A DNA stretch of 64,000 nucleotides from Agrilactobacillus fermenti (GCF_021030645.1 NZ_JACGCJ010000009.1:1-64000), one strand, 5' to 3'; positions 30,825 to 40,853 are shown, numbered from the stretch's first letter. Numbers and translations: made by a program. Notes: generated from the letters alone by a model not told the origin.

Positions 30825-31097
30825 TTATTCAGCGTCTTTAGGATTAGCGTTCTTATCCGCAAAACCATATTTTTTGTTGAATCGATCAACACGACCATCA
30901 GCCTGTGTAAATTTCTGTCTACCTGTGTAGAAAGGATGAGAATCAGAAGAAATTTCAACACGGATCAATGGGTATTCTTTACCTTCATAATCAATGGTTT
31001 CACTTGAGTTTCTGGTTGAACCAGATACGAACTTATAGCCAGTTGCTGAATCTAAAAAGACAACTGGATGATAATCTGGATGAATGCCTTTTTTCAT
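30825..31097 (-). CDS. rpmE2: 50S ribosomal protein bL31, type B (zinc-free)
   Basis: 90 residues starting [14 protein letters not shown] with [14 protein letters not shown]. This is the zinc-independent form: the CxxC pair of zinc-type L31 is absent. In many bacteria the type B gene is derepressed when zinc is scarce; no Zur-like operator was visible upstream. Single gene, reading away from murA. Confidence 0.96.
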   Translation of the reverse strand: MKKGIHPDYHPVVFLDSATGYKFVSGSTRNSSETIDYEGKEYPLIRVEISSDSHPFYTGRQKFTQADGRVDRFNKKYGFADKNANPKDAE

Positions 31098-31213
31098 TAT
31101 TATTTCGCTCCTTTGCCCTAAGTCATTTGCTGAGATAGAGATTAATAAGTACCATGCACATCAGTATATACTATCATGTTTTTAGACTGATCACAACAAG
31201 TTTTAAATGATTA

Positions 31214-32482
31214 CTAGTCATCGACCATTTCAACATCGGCGCCAAGCTGCTGTAATTTATAAACAACACGATCGTAACCCCGCAAAATATTTTCAACTTT
31301 GGAGATCGTTGTCGTACCCTCAGCCATTAGACCTGCCAGCATCAAGCAAGCGCCAGCTCTGATCTCGTCTGCAGCGACTTCTGCACCTTGTAAATGATCC
31401 ACATGATGCAAAATAATCACGTCATTTTCGATATTAATATTAGCGCCCATGCGAATCAGTTCAGGTATATGGCGGACCCGCTTTGGATAGATGGTATCGA
31501 TCACAATGCCATCGCCTTCTGCTTTCAAGAGCAACGGTGTAATCGGCTGTTGTAGATCTGTGGCAAAACCCGGATAAGGGCTGGTTTTGATTTGAACAGC
31601 ATGCAATTCCCCAGAAGGATAGACGAAAATACTATCTTCACCGACCTTCATGCTGACGCCGATTTCTTCTAATTTAGCCAAATAAGAATCCAAGTGTTCA
31701 CTGATAATATTCTTGATATTGATACCATCACCGCAAATTGCGGCCATTGCTAAATAAGTTCCCGCCTCGATGCGATCAGGAATGATGGTGTGAGGATTTT
31801 TGGCGTACAAATGTGGGACTCCTTCAATTCGAATCGTATCAGTCCCAGCCCCACGGACTTTAGCACCCATATTGTTCAAGTAAGTAGCCAAGTCAATGAT
31901 TTCAGGTTCTTTAGCCGCATTTTCGATACTTGTCTGCCCCTTTGCAGTCACTGCGGCTAAAATAAGATTAATTGTTGCTCCCACGGAAACCATATCCAAA
32001 AAGATCCGTGTACCCTTTAAACCATCTTCTGGCGCCGTAATGAACATAGCCCCATGTTCATTACTGACTGATGCCCCCAGTGCCTCAAAACCTTTGATAT
32101 GCTGGTCAATTGGCCGCGGTCCAATATCATCACCGCCGGGCAAACCAACAATAGCGTGTCCAAAACGACCTAATAACGCACCCATAAAGTAGTATGAAGC
32201 GCGTAAACTCTTAATTTTACCATTAGGTAATGGTTTAAATTTAATATCCGTGGGATCAAGTTCTAAAGTATCAGTGGCTTCATTAAAATTTGTATGAACG
32301 TTCATTTCTTCTAAAATGGACATTAAATTATAAACATCTTTAATATGTGGCACGCCATCTAAAGTAACTTTGGTCTCTGAAAGAATTGCCGCTGGAATCA
32401 AAGCAACCGTACTGTTCTTTGCCCCGCCAATCACAACTTCGCCACTTAATTTATGGCCACCATGAATTATCATTTTTTTCAT
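31214..32482 (-). CDS. murA: UDP-GlcNAc 1-carboxyvinyltransferase (MurA) with Cys-to-Asp active site
   Basis: The first committed step of peptidoglycan synthesis: transfer of enolpyruvate from PEP to UDP-GlcNAc. 422 residues, the two-domain EPSP synthase-like fold, with [13 protein letters not shown] at the N-terminus (Lys22 region). In the catalytic loop [16 protein letters not shown] the position of E. coli Cys115 is Asp118 (codon GAT, 32129-32131). Cys is the fosfomycin target; natural Cys-to-Asp enzymes are active and insensitive. Firmicutes often carry two copies, and whether a Cys-type paralogue exists elsewhere is unknown. Confidence 0.95.
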   Translation of the reverse strand: MKKMIIHGGHKLSGEVVIGGAKNSTVALIPAAILSETKVTLDGVPHIKDVYNLMSILEEMNVHTNFNEATDTLELDPTDIKFKPLPNGKIKSLRASYYFMGALLGRFGHAIVGLPGGDDIGPRPIDQHIKGFEALGASVSNEHGAMFITAPEDGLKGTRIFLDMVSVGATINLILAAVTAKGQTSIENAAKEPEIIDLATYLNNMGAKVRGAGTDTIRIEGVPHLYAKNPHTIIPDRIEAGTYLAMAAICGDGINIKNIISEHLDSYLAKLEEIGVSMKVGEDSIFVYPSGELHAVQIKTSPYPGFATDLQQPITPLLLKAEGDGIVIDTIYPKRVRHIPELIRMGANINIENDVIILHHVDHLQGAEVAADEIRAGACLMLAGLMAEGTTTISKVENILRGYDRVVYKLQQLGADVEMVDD

Positions 32483-32645
32483 TTTACGTAATTCCTTGCA
32501 TAGAAAATAGATAGAAATTCCAATAATGACACTACTATATAACTGTTTCTCAAGTAGTTGACACTATATGTAATGATATAGAAATAAACCATAAATTACA
32601 AGACACCTAAGATGAAAGATTGCTTTAAATTTTCAAAGGTTTAAA

Positions 32646-32692
32646 AAAACGTGCGGTACAAAGAATGAAAACATTCAATGTCCGCACGTTTT
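32646..32692 (-). terminator. pyrG terminator
   Basis: AAAACGTGCGG / CCGCACGTTTT (32646-32656 with 32682-32692), with an inner GAATG/CATTC helix, followed on the minus strand by TTTTTTTAAAC. It lies 24 nt past the pyrG stop. Confidence 0.85.
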
Positions 32693-32716
32693 GGTTTATC
32701 TTGAGATTCTCGAATC

Positions 32717-34324
32717 TTAATCTGTTGCTAAACCTGAAGCAGCACCAATGAAAGACTTAAACAAGCCTTCTGGACGATTTGGACGTGACAAGAATTCTGG
32801 ATGATATTGACTGGCTACAAAGAATTTCTTTTCAGGAATCTCAATGATCTCAACCAAGCGATTGTCAGGTGATACACCTGAGAACACTAACCCTTTTGAG
32901 GCTAGTAGTTCACGATATTTATTATTAAATTCATAACGATGACGATGCCGCTCTTGAATGACGGATTGACCGTCATAGGCTTTAGCTGCAACACTGCCCG
33001 GTTTCAACTTACATGGGTATAGCCCTAAACGCTGTGTACCGCCCATATTCTTAATGCCCTCTTGATCTGGCATTAAGTCGATCACATTATCTTCAATGTC
33101 TGGATCAGTTTCAGTTGTACCTGCATGCTTCAATCCAGCAACATTGCGTGCAAATTCAACGCTGGCCATTTGCATGCCTAAGCAAATACCCAAGAATGGC
33201 ACATCATTTTCCCGAGCATATTTAATAGCCGCAATTTTACCTTCTAGCCCACGATTACCGAAACCACCAGGTACAAGAATCCCATCAGAGTCGTTTAACA
33301 ATTCAGCAACATTATCATCGTTGACATCTTCGGCTTGAATTTTATTTAACTCAATATCCGTATCATAGACGTAGCCCGCATGTTTTAAGGCTTCAGTAAT
33401 GGAAATATAAGCGTCTTGTAATTCTACATATTTACCTACTAAAGAAATCTTAGTCTTATGATGTAAGTTTTGTGCTTTTTGTTCTAATTCACGCCAAGCT
33501 GTCATATCAGCTTTTGGTGCATCGATACCTAAATAATCACAAACAATTTGGTCCATGCCTTGCGCTTGTAAGCTTAATGGCAAAGTGTACAACGTCTTAA
33601 CATCTTTTGATTCGATAACCGCTTCAGCATCCACGTCACAAAAGAGCGCGATTTTATTTTTAAGTTCTTGTGAAACTGTTTTTTCAGTTCTCAAAACTAA
33701 AATGTTCGGTTGAATTCCCAAGCCACGCAATTCTTTCACACTATGCTGAGTTGGCTTAGTCTTCATTTCTCCAGCTGCGTGTAAATATGGAATCAATGTC
33801 GTGTGGATGTAACAAACATTTTCAGAGCCAACTTCAGAACGCATTTGCCGTAAAGCTTCTAGATAAGGCAAAGACTCAATATCACCGACCGTGCCACCAA
33901 CTTCAGTAATGATGACATCAGAATCCGTTGTATTGGCTGCGCGCATAATTTTATCTTTGATCATATCCGTAATATGTGGAATTACTTGAACTGTGGCGCC
34001 CAAGTATTCACCTTCACGTTCCTTACGAATAACTTCCGAATAAATTTTCCCAGTTGTAACATTAGAGTATTTGTTCAAATCGTTATCAATGAATCGTTCG
34101 TAATGTCCAAGATCTAAATCGGTTTCGGCACCATCATCCGTTACGAAAACTTCACCATGTTGATAAGGATTCATCGTACCTGGGTCAACATTGATGTACG
34201 GATCAAATTTTTGCATGGTCACCTTCAAGCCGCGATTTTTTAATAAACGACCTAAAGATGCAGCAACGATGCCTTTACCTAGAGAAGAAACAACGCCACC
34301 GGTTACAAAGATATACTTGGTCAT
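32717..34324 (-). CDS. pyrG: CTP synthase
   Basis: It aminates UTP to CTP using glutamine and ATP. 535 residues: an N-terminal synthetase domain beginning [18 protein letters not shown], with LLKNRG, then a C-terminal class I glutaminase domain with the nucleophile elbow GICLGMQ and the His-Glu pair in HPEF. ATG start. Its leader (34325-34438) has the parts of a CTP-responsive reiterative-transcription attenuator, described separately. The upstream neighbour is rpoE, as in Bacillus. Confidence 0.97.
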   Translation of the reverse strand: MTKYIFVTGGVVSSLGKGIVAASLGRLLKNRGLKVTMQKFDPYINVDPGTMNPYQHGEVFVTDDGAETDLDLGHYERFIDNDLNKYSNVTTGKIYSEVIRKEREGEYLGATVQVIPHITDMIKDKIMRAANTTDSDVIITEVGGTVGDIESLPYLEALRQMRSEVGSENVCYIHTTLIPYLHAAGEMKTKPTQHSVKELRGLGIQPNILVLRTEKTVSQELKNKIALFCDVDAEAVIESKDVKTLYTLPLSLQAQGMDQIVCDYLGIDAPKADMTAWRELEQKAQNLHHKTKISLVGKYVELQDAYISITEALKHAGYVYDTDIELNKIQAEDVNDDNVAELLNDSDGILVPGGFGNRGLEGKIAAIKYARENDVPFLGICLGMQMASVEFARNVAGLKHAGTTETDPDIEDNVIDLMPDQEGIKNMGGTQRLGLYPCKLKPGSVAAKAYDGQSVIQERHRHRYEFNNKYRELLASKGLVFSGVSPDNRLVEIIEIPEKKFFVASQYHPEFLSRPNRPEGLFKSFIGAASGLATD

Positions 34325-34359
34325 ATCAAAACTCCTTCATTGTTTTTGTTGGGGAAGCT

Positions 34360-34406
34360 ATAAAATACAAAACAAGCTCCCTATTCTAAAGAACAGGGAG
34401 CTTGTT
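34360..34406 (-). promoter_or_regulatory. pyrG leader attenuator hairpin
   Basis: A perfect 12-bp stem AACAAGCTCCCT / AGGGAGCTTGTT (34371-34382 with 34395-34406), followed on the minus strand by TTGTATTTTATAG. Its 5' arm carries GCTCCCT, able to pair with extra G residues added at the GGGC transcript start. This matches the Bacillus subtilis and Lactococcus pyrG attenuator design. Confidence 0.85.
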
Positions 34407-34437
34407 AACCGTTTTGGCTTTACTTTTGTAAAGCGCC

Positions 34438-34474
34438 CAAAAAGTATAGTACAAGAAATGATTTTCATAGTCAA
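34438..34474 (-). promoter_or_regulatory. pyrG promoter with GGGC start
   Basis: On the minus strand TTGACT (34469-34474), a 17-nt spacer and TACTAT (34446-34451). Seven nt further the transcript should begin at 34438 with GGGCG, the run needed for G-reiteration when CTP is low. Confidence 0.82.
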
Positions 34475-34501
34475 GCAAAAAGTTTATAGTCTTCGAAAAG
34501 C

Positions 34502-35119
34502 CTACTTTTGCTTGTCATCTTCAGGTGCGTCATCGCCAAAACCTTCGTTTTCACCATCGTCATCTGAATCATCATCATCGTCGCCAAATTCGGATAACTG
34601 ACCTTCAATGCCATCTGGCAAATCATCATCTGCATCCGCATCTACATCGTCAATATCAGCATCAAATGCATCTAAATCATCGCTATTATCAGTGTCGTCA
34701 TCGTCCGTATCGTCGAAGTCGTCATCTTCAGGATCATCATCATTGTAGTCGATCACGTCGTCGTCATCGTCCACATCAGCAAGAAAAGCGTTAACTTTCT
34801 TACGACGTTTCCGTCTTGGCACGCCATCTTCATCTTCAGGATGATTTACTTCTTCGTCAACAGAGTCATATGGATACCATTCGCGTAAACCCCAGACATT
34901 TTCACCCAGTGAAATAAAGCGACCATCGATATTCAAGTCAGTATAAAATTGAGATAGCCGACTTCTGATCTCAGTATCACTTTTACCTAGATAAGTCTGA
35001 ATTGCATTTACCAAATCGGCAAAGGCAATCGGCTCGGTTTTTTGCTCTAAAATAGCGTGCGCAACTTCAATCATAGAAAGTTCGGACTTTTCTTGCCCCT
35101 TAAAAATATCTAGATCCAA
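34502..35119 (-). CDS. rpoE: RNA polymerase delta subunit
   Basis: It binds RNA polymerase and raises promoter selectivity and enzyme recycling. With TTG at 35119 as start (GGA 10 nt upstream; the GTG at 35128 abuts the ribosome site) it has 205 residues. The folded HARE-HTH domain (about 1-90, with [20 protein letters not shown]) is followed by a basic patch RRKRRKK and a long tail of almost pure Asp/Glu. The tail is repetitive at DNA level, a possible site of length variation. It lies upstream of pyrG, as in Bacillus. Confidence 0.95.
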   Translation of the reverse strand: MDLDIFKGQEKSELSMIEVAHAILEQKTEPIAFADLVNAIQTYLGKSDTEIRSRLSQFYTDLNIDGRFISLGENVWGLREWYPYDSVDEEVNHPEDEDGVPRRKRRKKVNAFLADVDDDDDVIDYNDDDPEDDDFDDTDDDDTDNSDDLDAFDADIDDVDADADDDLPDGIEGQLSEFGDDDDDSDDDGENEGFGDDAPEDDKQK

Positions 35120-35162
35120 CCAGTACACGTCCTTTCAACAGTCTGTCTTTAATAGTAACGCT

Positions 35163-35609
35163 TCAAGCAGTAAAAAGCAATTGTAATTGGTAATTTCCAA
35201 TATGTTGTTTCCCAGCAAATAATTGGTATTCAATATACAACTCTCCAGAAACCGGCCGATCTTTGATCCGAAAATGTAACTTAGGTGTCACTGTTTCCAC
35301 TGGAATAACGCCATATGGTGTTTGATAACGCGCAATCATGCGATTGCCCAAACTAAAGAACAGTTTTAAATTAATACCGTCTTGACGCGATAAGCGTGAC
35401 AATTGGACGTCTCCATTCGGCATGACTTTGATCATTACCGGTGTTTTTGCACCCGTGTCTGGGTCTACTTCAGAATAACGAAAGTATAACGTCTCCCCAA
35501 TTTGAACCAACTGGCCCGGCTCATCAAAAACATGTTGGGTGGTCTCCCCTTCCTGTGCCACCTTTGTTTGTAAATGGATCTCAATTGGAATCGCACTTGT
35601 TAAATCCAT
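35163..35609 (-). CDS. DUF1934 (YwiB-like) beta-barrel protein
   Basis: 148 residues from ATG at 35609, with AAAGGG 10 nt upstream; a GTG at 35618 is the alternative. The sequence is a small all-beta protein of the DUF1934 family (Bacillus YwiB), predicted to have a calycin-like barrel. The function is unknown. It precedes rpoE by 43 nt on the same strand, a common pairing in Firmicutes. Confidence 0.82.
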   Translation of the reverse strand: MDLTSAIPIEIHLQTKVAQEGETTQHVFDEPGQLVQIGETLYFRYSEVDPDTGAKTPVMIKVMPNGDVQLSRLSRQDGINLKLFFSLGNRMIARYQTPYGVIPVETVTPKLHFRIKDRPVSGELYIEYQLFAGKQHIGNYQLQLLFTA

Positions 35610-35738
35610 AATCAACACGCCCTTTCAACAATATTATTATATGTTGCCACCGGATCAATGACAAACATTGGGTTTAAGTATCTTCTTATTTTAAGCTATA
35701 ATGATAAGTATATCTTACTATAATAATGAGGCAAATTA

Positions 35739-36590
35739 ATGAAACTACTTAATGACTATTTTAGCCAAAATCGATTCATAGTGGCAGATACTTTTTATGC
35801 GCCTAGCGAGAACTTGGCAAGTTTTGCAGACACAAATGCATTATTACAATATTGTGACCAATTCAATCAGCCAATCATTCATTTTTGGACATTGACCAAT
35901 ACCATTATATTGGGCATGATGGACGTCAAGCTACCCCATTTTGCCGACGCCATATCGACGCTTGAACAAGCAGGTTATCACTATTTTGTCCGCAACTCTG
36001 GCGGCCTAGCCGTAGCAAGTGATGCTGGTATTTTAAATGTCAGCCTTTTCTTGCCCAATTTTAAAACTGTCAGTATTGACGCGGCCTATCAACAGATGGT
36101 GGATTGGGTCAAAGCTACATATGATACTGAAGATCTACCAATCGAAGTTCGGGAAATTACACGTTCTTATTGTCCGGGTACATTTGATCTGAGCATTCAT
36201 GGTCAAAAATTTGGCGGTATTTCTCAACGTCGCGTGCATAACGGCGTGGCCGTCATGTTATATTTGAGTGTAAATGGTGATCAAGAGCGGCGCAGCCAAA
36301 CTTTGCGCGATTTTTATATCGCTGGCCTTCAAGGTCAAACCAGTAAATGGCACTTCCCTGATGTGGATCCAAAAGTCATGGCTAACATGGACACCTTATT
36401 ATCTCGAGATTTACAGGTTGAAGGTGTCAAAGCGGAACTACTTCAAGTGATGTCGCAAGCGCAGCTTCTAGACCAAACTTTAGCGTTTCAAACAATTCAA
36501 ACTGAGCCTGAATATCAAGCCTTTTACCAAAATGCTTTACGTAATTTAGAACAACGCAATCAAAAAGATTTAGCCCATAAATTTAGTTAG
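35739..36590 (+). CDS. octanoyl/lipoyl protein transferase (LipL-like)
   Basis: 283 residues of the biotin/lipoate ligase fold. VRNSGGLAV near 86 and the SYCPGTFDLSI motif (Cys near 147) match LipL, which moves octanoyl groups from GcvH to the E2 subunits of 2-oxoacid dehydrogenases using that Cys. A lipoate ligase role is less likely because Cys-containing SYCPG is the amidotransferase hallmark. It lies 9 nt ahead of the HD hydrolase gene, in one operon of three with the HAD gene. Confidence 0.8.
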   Translation: MKLLNDYFSQNRFIVADTFYAPSENLASFADTNALLQYCDQFNQPIIHFWTLTNTIILGMMDVKLPHFADAISTLEQAGYHYFVRNSGGLAVASDAGILNVSLFLPNFKTVSIDAAYQQMVDWVKATYDTEDLPIEVREITRSYCPGTFDLSIHGQKFGGISQRRVHNGVAVMLYLSVNGDQERRSQTLRDFYIAGLQGQTSKWHFPDVDPKVMANMDTLLSRDLQVEGVKAELLQVMSQAQLLDQTLAFQTIQTEPEYQAFYQNALRNLEQRNQKDLAHKFS

Positions 36591-36599
36591 GAGCTTAGT

Positions 36600-37946
36600 A
36601 TGAACTATACTGCCAAATTACTCCCCCGGGAGAAAGTTTTTCGTGATCCCGTTCATAATTACATTCATGTCGCTTATCAAGTGATTTTAGATTTGATTGG
36701 CACACGTGAATTTCAACGTTTACGTCGAATCAAACAGCTTGGAACTTCGTCATTCACCTTTCACGGTGCGGAGCATTCACGCTTTACCCACTCGCTGGGT
36801 GTCTATGAATTAACTCGGCAAATTTGTGATAACTTTGTCCGCAACTATCCTTCCCAACAACCTGGCGATGGTCTGTGGAATGATCATGAGCGTCTAGTTG
36901 CCCTTTGTGCCGCCTTACTCCATGACATTGGCCATGGCCCTTATTCTCATACTTTCGAACGTATCTTCGGTACGAATCATGAAGCCTGGACTGTTAAGAT
37001 CATCACTTCTCCAGAAACCGAAGTGAATCAAGTGCTCCGTCAAGTTGATGCGGACTTTCCTGAAAAAGTTGCTAGTGTGATCCAAAAAACATACCCCAAT
37101 CCTCAAGTCGTTCAAATGATCTCCAGTCAAATTGACGCCGATCGCATGGACTACTTGCTTCGTGATGCTTACCACACGGGCACAAAATACGGCTTATTTG
37201 ACGTGACCCGTATTTTGCGGGTGATGCGCCCTTATGAAAAAGGCATTGCCTTTCAAGCGAATGGGATGCATGCCGTTGAAGATTATATCGTCTGCCGCTT
37301 TCAAATGTATCAGCAGGTTTATTTTCACCCGGTTTCTCGAGGTATGGAGGTCGTTTTGACCCACCTGCTGCAGCGGGCAAAATTTCTTTATGAAGATAAG
37401 GGCAGCCATCACATTCAAGTACCAACTTTATTGGTCCCTTTTTTTGAACAAAACTTTGGCACGGATGATTATCTTAAATTAGATGACGGTGTCTTGAATA
37501 CTTATTTCACCTATTGGCTCGATAATCCCGACAGTATCTTGAAAGACTTATCCATTCGTTTTCTGGATCGTAAACCACTCAAATCGATTGCCTTTACACC
37601 AGAAACAGAAACTATTTTACCCAAAATGCGAGATTTAGTTGAGGCGGCTGGATTTGAACCTGAATATTATACCGCAATCAATGACAGCTTTGATGAACCC
37701 TATGACGCCTATGATCCAGCCAACAATAACAATCGTGCCAAACCTCAAATCGAGATCATGCAAGAAGATGGTAGCTTAAATGAACTATCTACTTTAAGCC
37801 CAATCGTTCATGCCATTGCTGGTCGTACAACAGGCGACCGCCGCTTTTACTTTCCCCGGGAAATGTTACATCCAGATGATCTTCAAATCTTCACACCAGT
37901 TTACGATGAATTCAAGCAACATGTCAGCAATAACGCCCTCAAATAA
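36600..37946 (+). CDS. HD-domain phosphohydrolase (YwfO/SamHD1-like)
   Basis: 448 residues. The metal site is present as FTHSLGVYEL (His), ALLHDIGHGPYSHTFE (HD pair) and IDADRMDYLLRD (Asp). This is the dNTPase-like arrangement of Bacillus YwfO and enterococcal EF1143. Nucleotide triphosphate hydrolysis is inferred from these homologues. It is the middle gene of the lipL-HD-HAD operon, with 12 nt to the next gene. Confidence 0.88.
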   Translation: MNYTAKLLPREKVFRDPVHNYIHVAYQVILDLIGTREFQRLRRIKQLGTSSFTFHGAEHSRFTHSLGVYELTRQICDNFVRNYPSQQPGDGLWNDHERLVALCAALLHDIGHGPYSHTFERIFGTNHEAWTVKIITSPETEVNQVLRQVDADFPEKVASVIQKTYPNPQVVQMISSQIDADRMDYLLRDAYHTGTKYGLFDVTRILRVMRPYEKGIAFQANGMHAVEDYIVCRFQMYQQVYFHPVSRGMEVVLTHLLQRAKFLYEDKGSHHIQVPTLLVPFFEQNFGTDDYLKLDDGVLNTYFTYWLDNPDSILKDLSIRFLDRKPLKSIAFTPETETILPKMRDLVEAAGFEPEYYTAINDSFDEPYDAYDPANNNNRAKPQIEIMQEDGSLNELSTLSPIVHAIAGRTTGDRRFYFPREMLHPDDLQIFTPVYDEFKQHVSNNALK

Positions 37947-37958
37947 AGGAGTTTACTT

Positions 37959-38771
37959 ATGTCAGATATAAAAATTGTTGCCATCGATATGGATGGGACT
38001 TTACTAGATGATCACCGCTTGATCTCCAAAAGAAATATTCAAGCCATTCAAGCCGCTGATGCCGCTGGCGTCCATGTTGTACTTGCCAGTGGCCGGCCAT
38101 TAGCAGGTTTAAAACCCTACCTACGACAATTAGGTCTATGGACCAAAAAACGCTACACCATCACATTTAATGGTGCCTTAATTCAAGAAAACCAGACTGA
38201 TGCAACTATTTTAGAACACACGCTGCCGCTATCAACTTTTCAAACCTTCGCTGATCTGGCCACAGACCTGGGCATTCATATTCATGCCGAAGATAAAGAA
38301 AAAATGTATACCCCTAATCGAGATATCAGCCCCTACACGGTTGCGGAAAGTGCTTTAGTTAATTTAACACTGCACTACCGCCACTTGACGGAATTCTCAG
38401 CCGATAAACGTTTTTCCAAAATCATGATGATTGATCTGCCAGAACTGATCAGTGCTGCAGCCTCAAAGATTCCGCAGACATTACGCGATCAATATTACAT
38501 CGTAAATTCCACCCCTTATTTCTTAGAGGTCATGAATAAAGAAGTGAGCAAGGGCAAAGCTTTAGCAGAACTCGCGGATTATTTGCATGTCACTGCGGAT
38601 CAAGTTATGGCCATTGGTGACGAACGCAACGATTTAAGTATGCTGACCTATGCCGCCCACAAAGTCGCCATGGCTAATGCCGTTCATCAAGTTAAAGACA
38701 TCGCTAACATTCATACAACTAGCAACAACGACTCTGGCGTGGGCCAAGCCATTGAACAATACGTGCTTTAA
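37959..38771 (+). CDS. Cof-type HAD-IIB phosphatase (YidA-like)
   Basis: 270 residues. Motif I is DMDGTLLDD at the N-terminus (nucleophile Asp11), motif II ASGRP near 44, and motif IV GDERNDLSML near 209, with a C2B cap between. These are sugar- or nucleotide-phosphate phosphatases of broad specificity; the substrate is not predictable. It ends the lipL-HD-HAD operon and is followed by a strong terminator. Confidence 0.9.
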   Translation: MSDIKIVAIDMDGTLLDDHRLISKRNIQAIQAADAAGVHVVLASGRPLAGLKPYLRQLGLWTKKRYTITFNGALIQENQTDATILEHTLPLSTFQTFADLATDLGIHIHAEDKEKMYTPNRDISPYTVAESALVNLTLHYRHLTEFSADKRFSKIMMIDLPELISAAASKIPQTLRDQYYIVNSTPYFLEVMNKEVSKGKALAELADYLHVTADQVMAIGDERNDLSMLTYAAHKVAMANAVHQVKDIANIHTTSNNDSGVGQAIEQYVL

Positions 38772-38820
38772 TCAAAGACATGTCAATTCAACTTCGCGAA
38801 CACACTTAAAACTTATCTTT

Positions 38821-38869
38821 ATGAACCAAAAAAGCTGGCACTTTGTGGGTGTCAGCTTTTTTAGTTCAT
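38821..38869 (+). terminator. terminator of the lipL-HD-HAD operon
   Basis: A 21-bp stem with a few mismatches (38821-38841 with 38849-38869); the core AAAAAAGCTG / CAGCTTTTTT is perfect. Confidence 0.85.
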
Positions 38870-38875
38870 AATATC

Positions 38876-38912
38876 TTGGGAGGAATATTACAAATTACTT
38901 TTTTGGGAGGAA
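38876..38912 (+). repeat. two copies of TTGGGAGGAA
   Basis: TTGGGAGGAA occurs at 38876-38885 and 38903-38912, 27 bp apart, with no open frame behind either. The rest of 38913-39008 is AT-rich and shows nothing else. Confidence 0.5.
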
Positions 38913-39008
38913 GTAAAAAATAATAAACAACAATTCTTAACTTACAAAACATAGTTTAGTCTGAATTTGTGAATAATTTGTGAGGAAACATTTACGAATT
39001 TATTAATT

Positions 39009-39473
39009 CTAAGCCAATGTTTTTAACCAATTCTTAACCGCCCAACGATGTGTCGGTCGTTTTAACGCCCGCAACCCCTGAGCAATGGGTACCCAAATTA
39101 GATTGTTAAAGTCTTCCAGTGGATCTTGGATCTTTTCAAAACCAAGTGCTGCAAAGAAATAGCCAGGATTATAATAAGCTTGCTGACGAAAATGTGAGTA
39201 GAAATACTCACTTGAGCGGCCAAGATAAGACAGATCTTTCACTTCAAAACCAGCTTCTTCAACCAACTCTCGCTTTAAAGTCTGAAACTGATCCTCATCA
39301 GCTTCCATCTCACCACCAGGTAATAATAATGCCCCATTAGGCGCTGTAACTAACAGCATGCGTGACAGTTCTTGATTGGGAATAATAATATAACTGCCAA
39401 TTCGAGTTTTATAGTCTAGAGCGGGATCTTTGAAGCCAAAAACAACTTCATCTTCACTTTGAAATCCGTACAT
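39009..39473 (-). CDS. NUDIX hydrolase
   Basis: 154 residues. The complete Nudix box is visible (GGEMEADEDQF followed by TLKRELVEEAGF, near 71-94). It hydrolyses nucleoside diphosphate derivatives; the substrate is unknown, though its position away from other pathway genes suggests general house-cleaning. ATG start after GGAGGGTGAT. Single gene. Confidence 0.88.
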   Translation of the reverse strand: MYGFQSEDEVVFGFKDPALDYKTRIGSYIIIPNQELSRMLLVTAPNGALLLPGGEMEADEDQFQTLKRELVEEAGFEVKDLSYLGRSSEYFYSHFRQQAYYNPGYFFAALGFEKIQDPLEDFNNLIWVPIAQGLRALKRPTHRWAVKNWLKTLA

Positions 39474-39531
39474 CTATCTCATCACCCTCCAGTTATTCTT
39501 ATTAGTGACCGCTTTTTGTCTTCTGCTGCTT

Positions 39532-39651
39532 AAACGTGTTCCAAAAAGCAACGTCCTCTCCTAACGACGAATCACTCAAATGGCAAAACCGCCATTTGTC
39601 GTGATTCTTGTTAGTGCTCGGCCGCTGACCGCTTTTTGTCACACTCTGTTT
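39532..39651. repeat. MITE-like palindromic intergenic element
   Basis: The ends GTGTTCCAAAAAGC (39536-39549) and, inverted, GTGTGACAAAAAGC (39631-39644) match at 12 of 14 positions. The centre holds a hairpin: GAATCAC..AAATGGC (39569-39584) with GCCATTT..GTGATTC (39591-39607). A 15-bp direct repeat TGACCGCTTTTTGTC lies at 39506 and 39626. Related ends occur at 15956, 22649 and 60155. No coding capacity. Confidence 0.7.
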
Positions 39652-39652
39652 A

Positions 39653-40723
39653 TTAACGAGCAATTTTTTGGCGTTTTTTCATTTCATTACTACGTAATTG
39701 ACCACAAGCGGCATCGATGTCAGTTCCATGTTCCTTACGTACCACACAATTGATTCCGCCTTGCATCAGAGTATCATAGAAACGCGCGATGGCTTTTTTT
39801 GAACTACGGGCATATTGGCCGTGTTCACTGACTGGATTATAAGGAATCAAATTAACATAAGCTAATTTTTTCAGTGGCCGCAACAAAGTGACCAATTGCT
39901 TCGCTTCAGCCACATGGTCATTGACATCATTTAACATAATATATTCAAATGTAACGCGGCGATTGGTTTTATCAATATAATAATTGATGGCATCAAATAA
40001 TTTTTCTAAAGGCCAAGTCCGATTGATCCGCATGATGCGACTGCGCAAATCGTTGTTAGGTGCATGTAAGGAAATCGCAAGATTCACTTGCATATCCCGG
40101 TCAGCGAATTCTTTGATTTTATTAGCTAATCCGGATGTTGAAACAGTGATATGTCGAGCGCCAATTGCTAAACCAGATTGATCTTTGATCACATCAATAA
40201 AATTCATTACGTTATCAAAATTATCAAAAGGTTCACCGATACCCATAACGACCACATGGCCCACGCGTTCACCCTTACCTTGGTCATCTAGGTTATGTTG
40301 CACCTGCATGATCTGAGCGACAATTTCACCCGCGGTAAGATCGCGTTGTTTCCGAATCAGGCCACTGGCACAGAACGTACAGCCAATATTACAGCCTACC
40401 TGTGACGTCACACATACAGACAAGCCATATTCCATATACATCAAAACCGTCTCAATCATCAAGCCGTCTTCTAACTGAAATAAATATTTAGTTGTCTTAT
40501 CGCTGGCTTGTTGCACAACCAGGGGTTTTAATGGACTAAATGAAAAATTTTCAGTCAAATTAGCCACTAAGTCACTAGGTAGATTGCTCATTTCCGCAAA
40601 GCCACGGACATGCTTTTTATAAAGCCAATCCCAGATCTGTTGCCCACGATACTTCTTTTGTCCCTGATCGACTAACCATTCTGTTAACTGTGTTTTAGTA
40701 AAATCATAAATTGATGCCTTCAA
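39653..40723 (-). CDS. rlmN: 23S rRNA/tRNA C2-adenine methyltransferase RlmN
   Basis: A radical SAM enzyme that methylates A2503 of 23S rRNA and A37 of some tRNAs. 356 residues. The cluster-binding motif is CNIGCTFC (near 117), and the C-terminal methyl-carrying Cys lies in AACGQLRS (near 344). The start is TTG with GGAGG 6 nt upstream; no nearby ATG exists. It faces mscL divergently and seems to be monocistronic. Confidence 0.96.
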   Translation of the reverse strand: MKASIYDFTKTQLTEWLVDQGQKKYRGQQIWDWLYKKHVRGFAEMSNLPSDLVANLTENFSFSPLKPLVVQQASDKTTKYLFQLEDGLMIETVLMYMEYGLSVCVTSQVGCNIGCTFCASGLIRKQRDLTAGEIVAQIMQVQHNLDDQGKGERVGHVVVMGIGEPFDNFDNVMNFIDVIKDQSGLAIGARHITVSTSGLANKIKEFADRDMQVNLAISLHAPNNDLRSRIMRINRTWPLEKLFDAINYYIDKTNRRVTFEYIMLNDVNDHVAEAKQLVTLLRPLKKLAYVNLIPYNPVSEHGQYARSSKKAIARFYDTLMQGGINCVVRKEHGTDIDAACGQLRSNEMKKRQKIAR

Positions 40724-40824
40724 TGTTTGCCTCCGATGTATTGTTTAATGTTACACAAATTAAGATATGGCCTAACTATAAAAGAAATTGTATCAACTTA
40801 CAATAGGGGAATTAGATAATTTAC

Positions 40825-40853
40825 TTCACAAGATTCCGGCGTTTCCTTATACT
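40825..40853 (+). promoter_or_regulatory. mscL promoter
   Basis: TTCACA (40825-40830), a 17-nt spacer and TATACT (40848-40853), 35 nt upstream of the mscL start. Confidence 0.75.

Noticed and set aside
34525-34794. His/Arg-rich plus-strand frame opposite rpoE
   Set aside because: It is the antisense reading of the Asp/Glu tail codons (GAT/GAC give His/Arg-type antisense codons), with no start signals.
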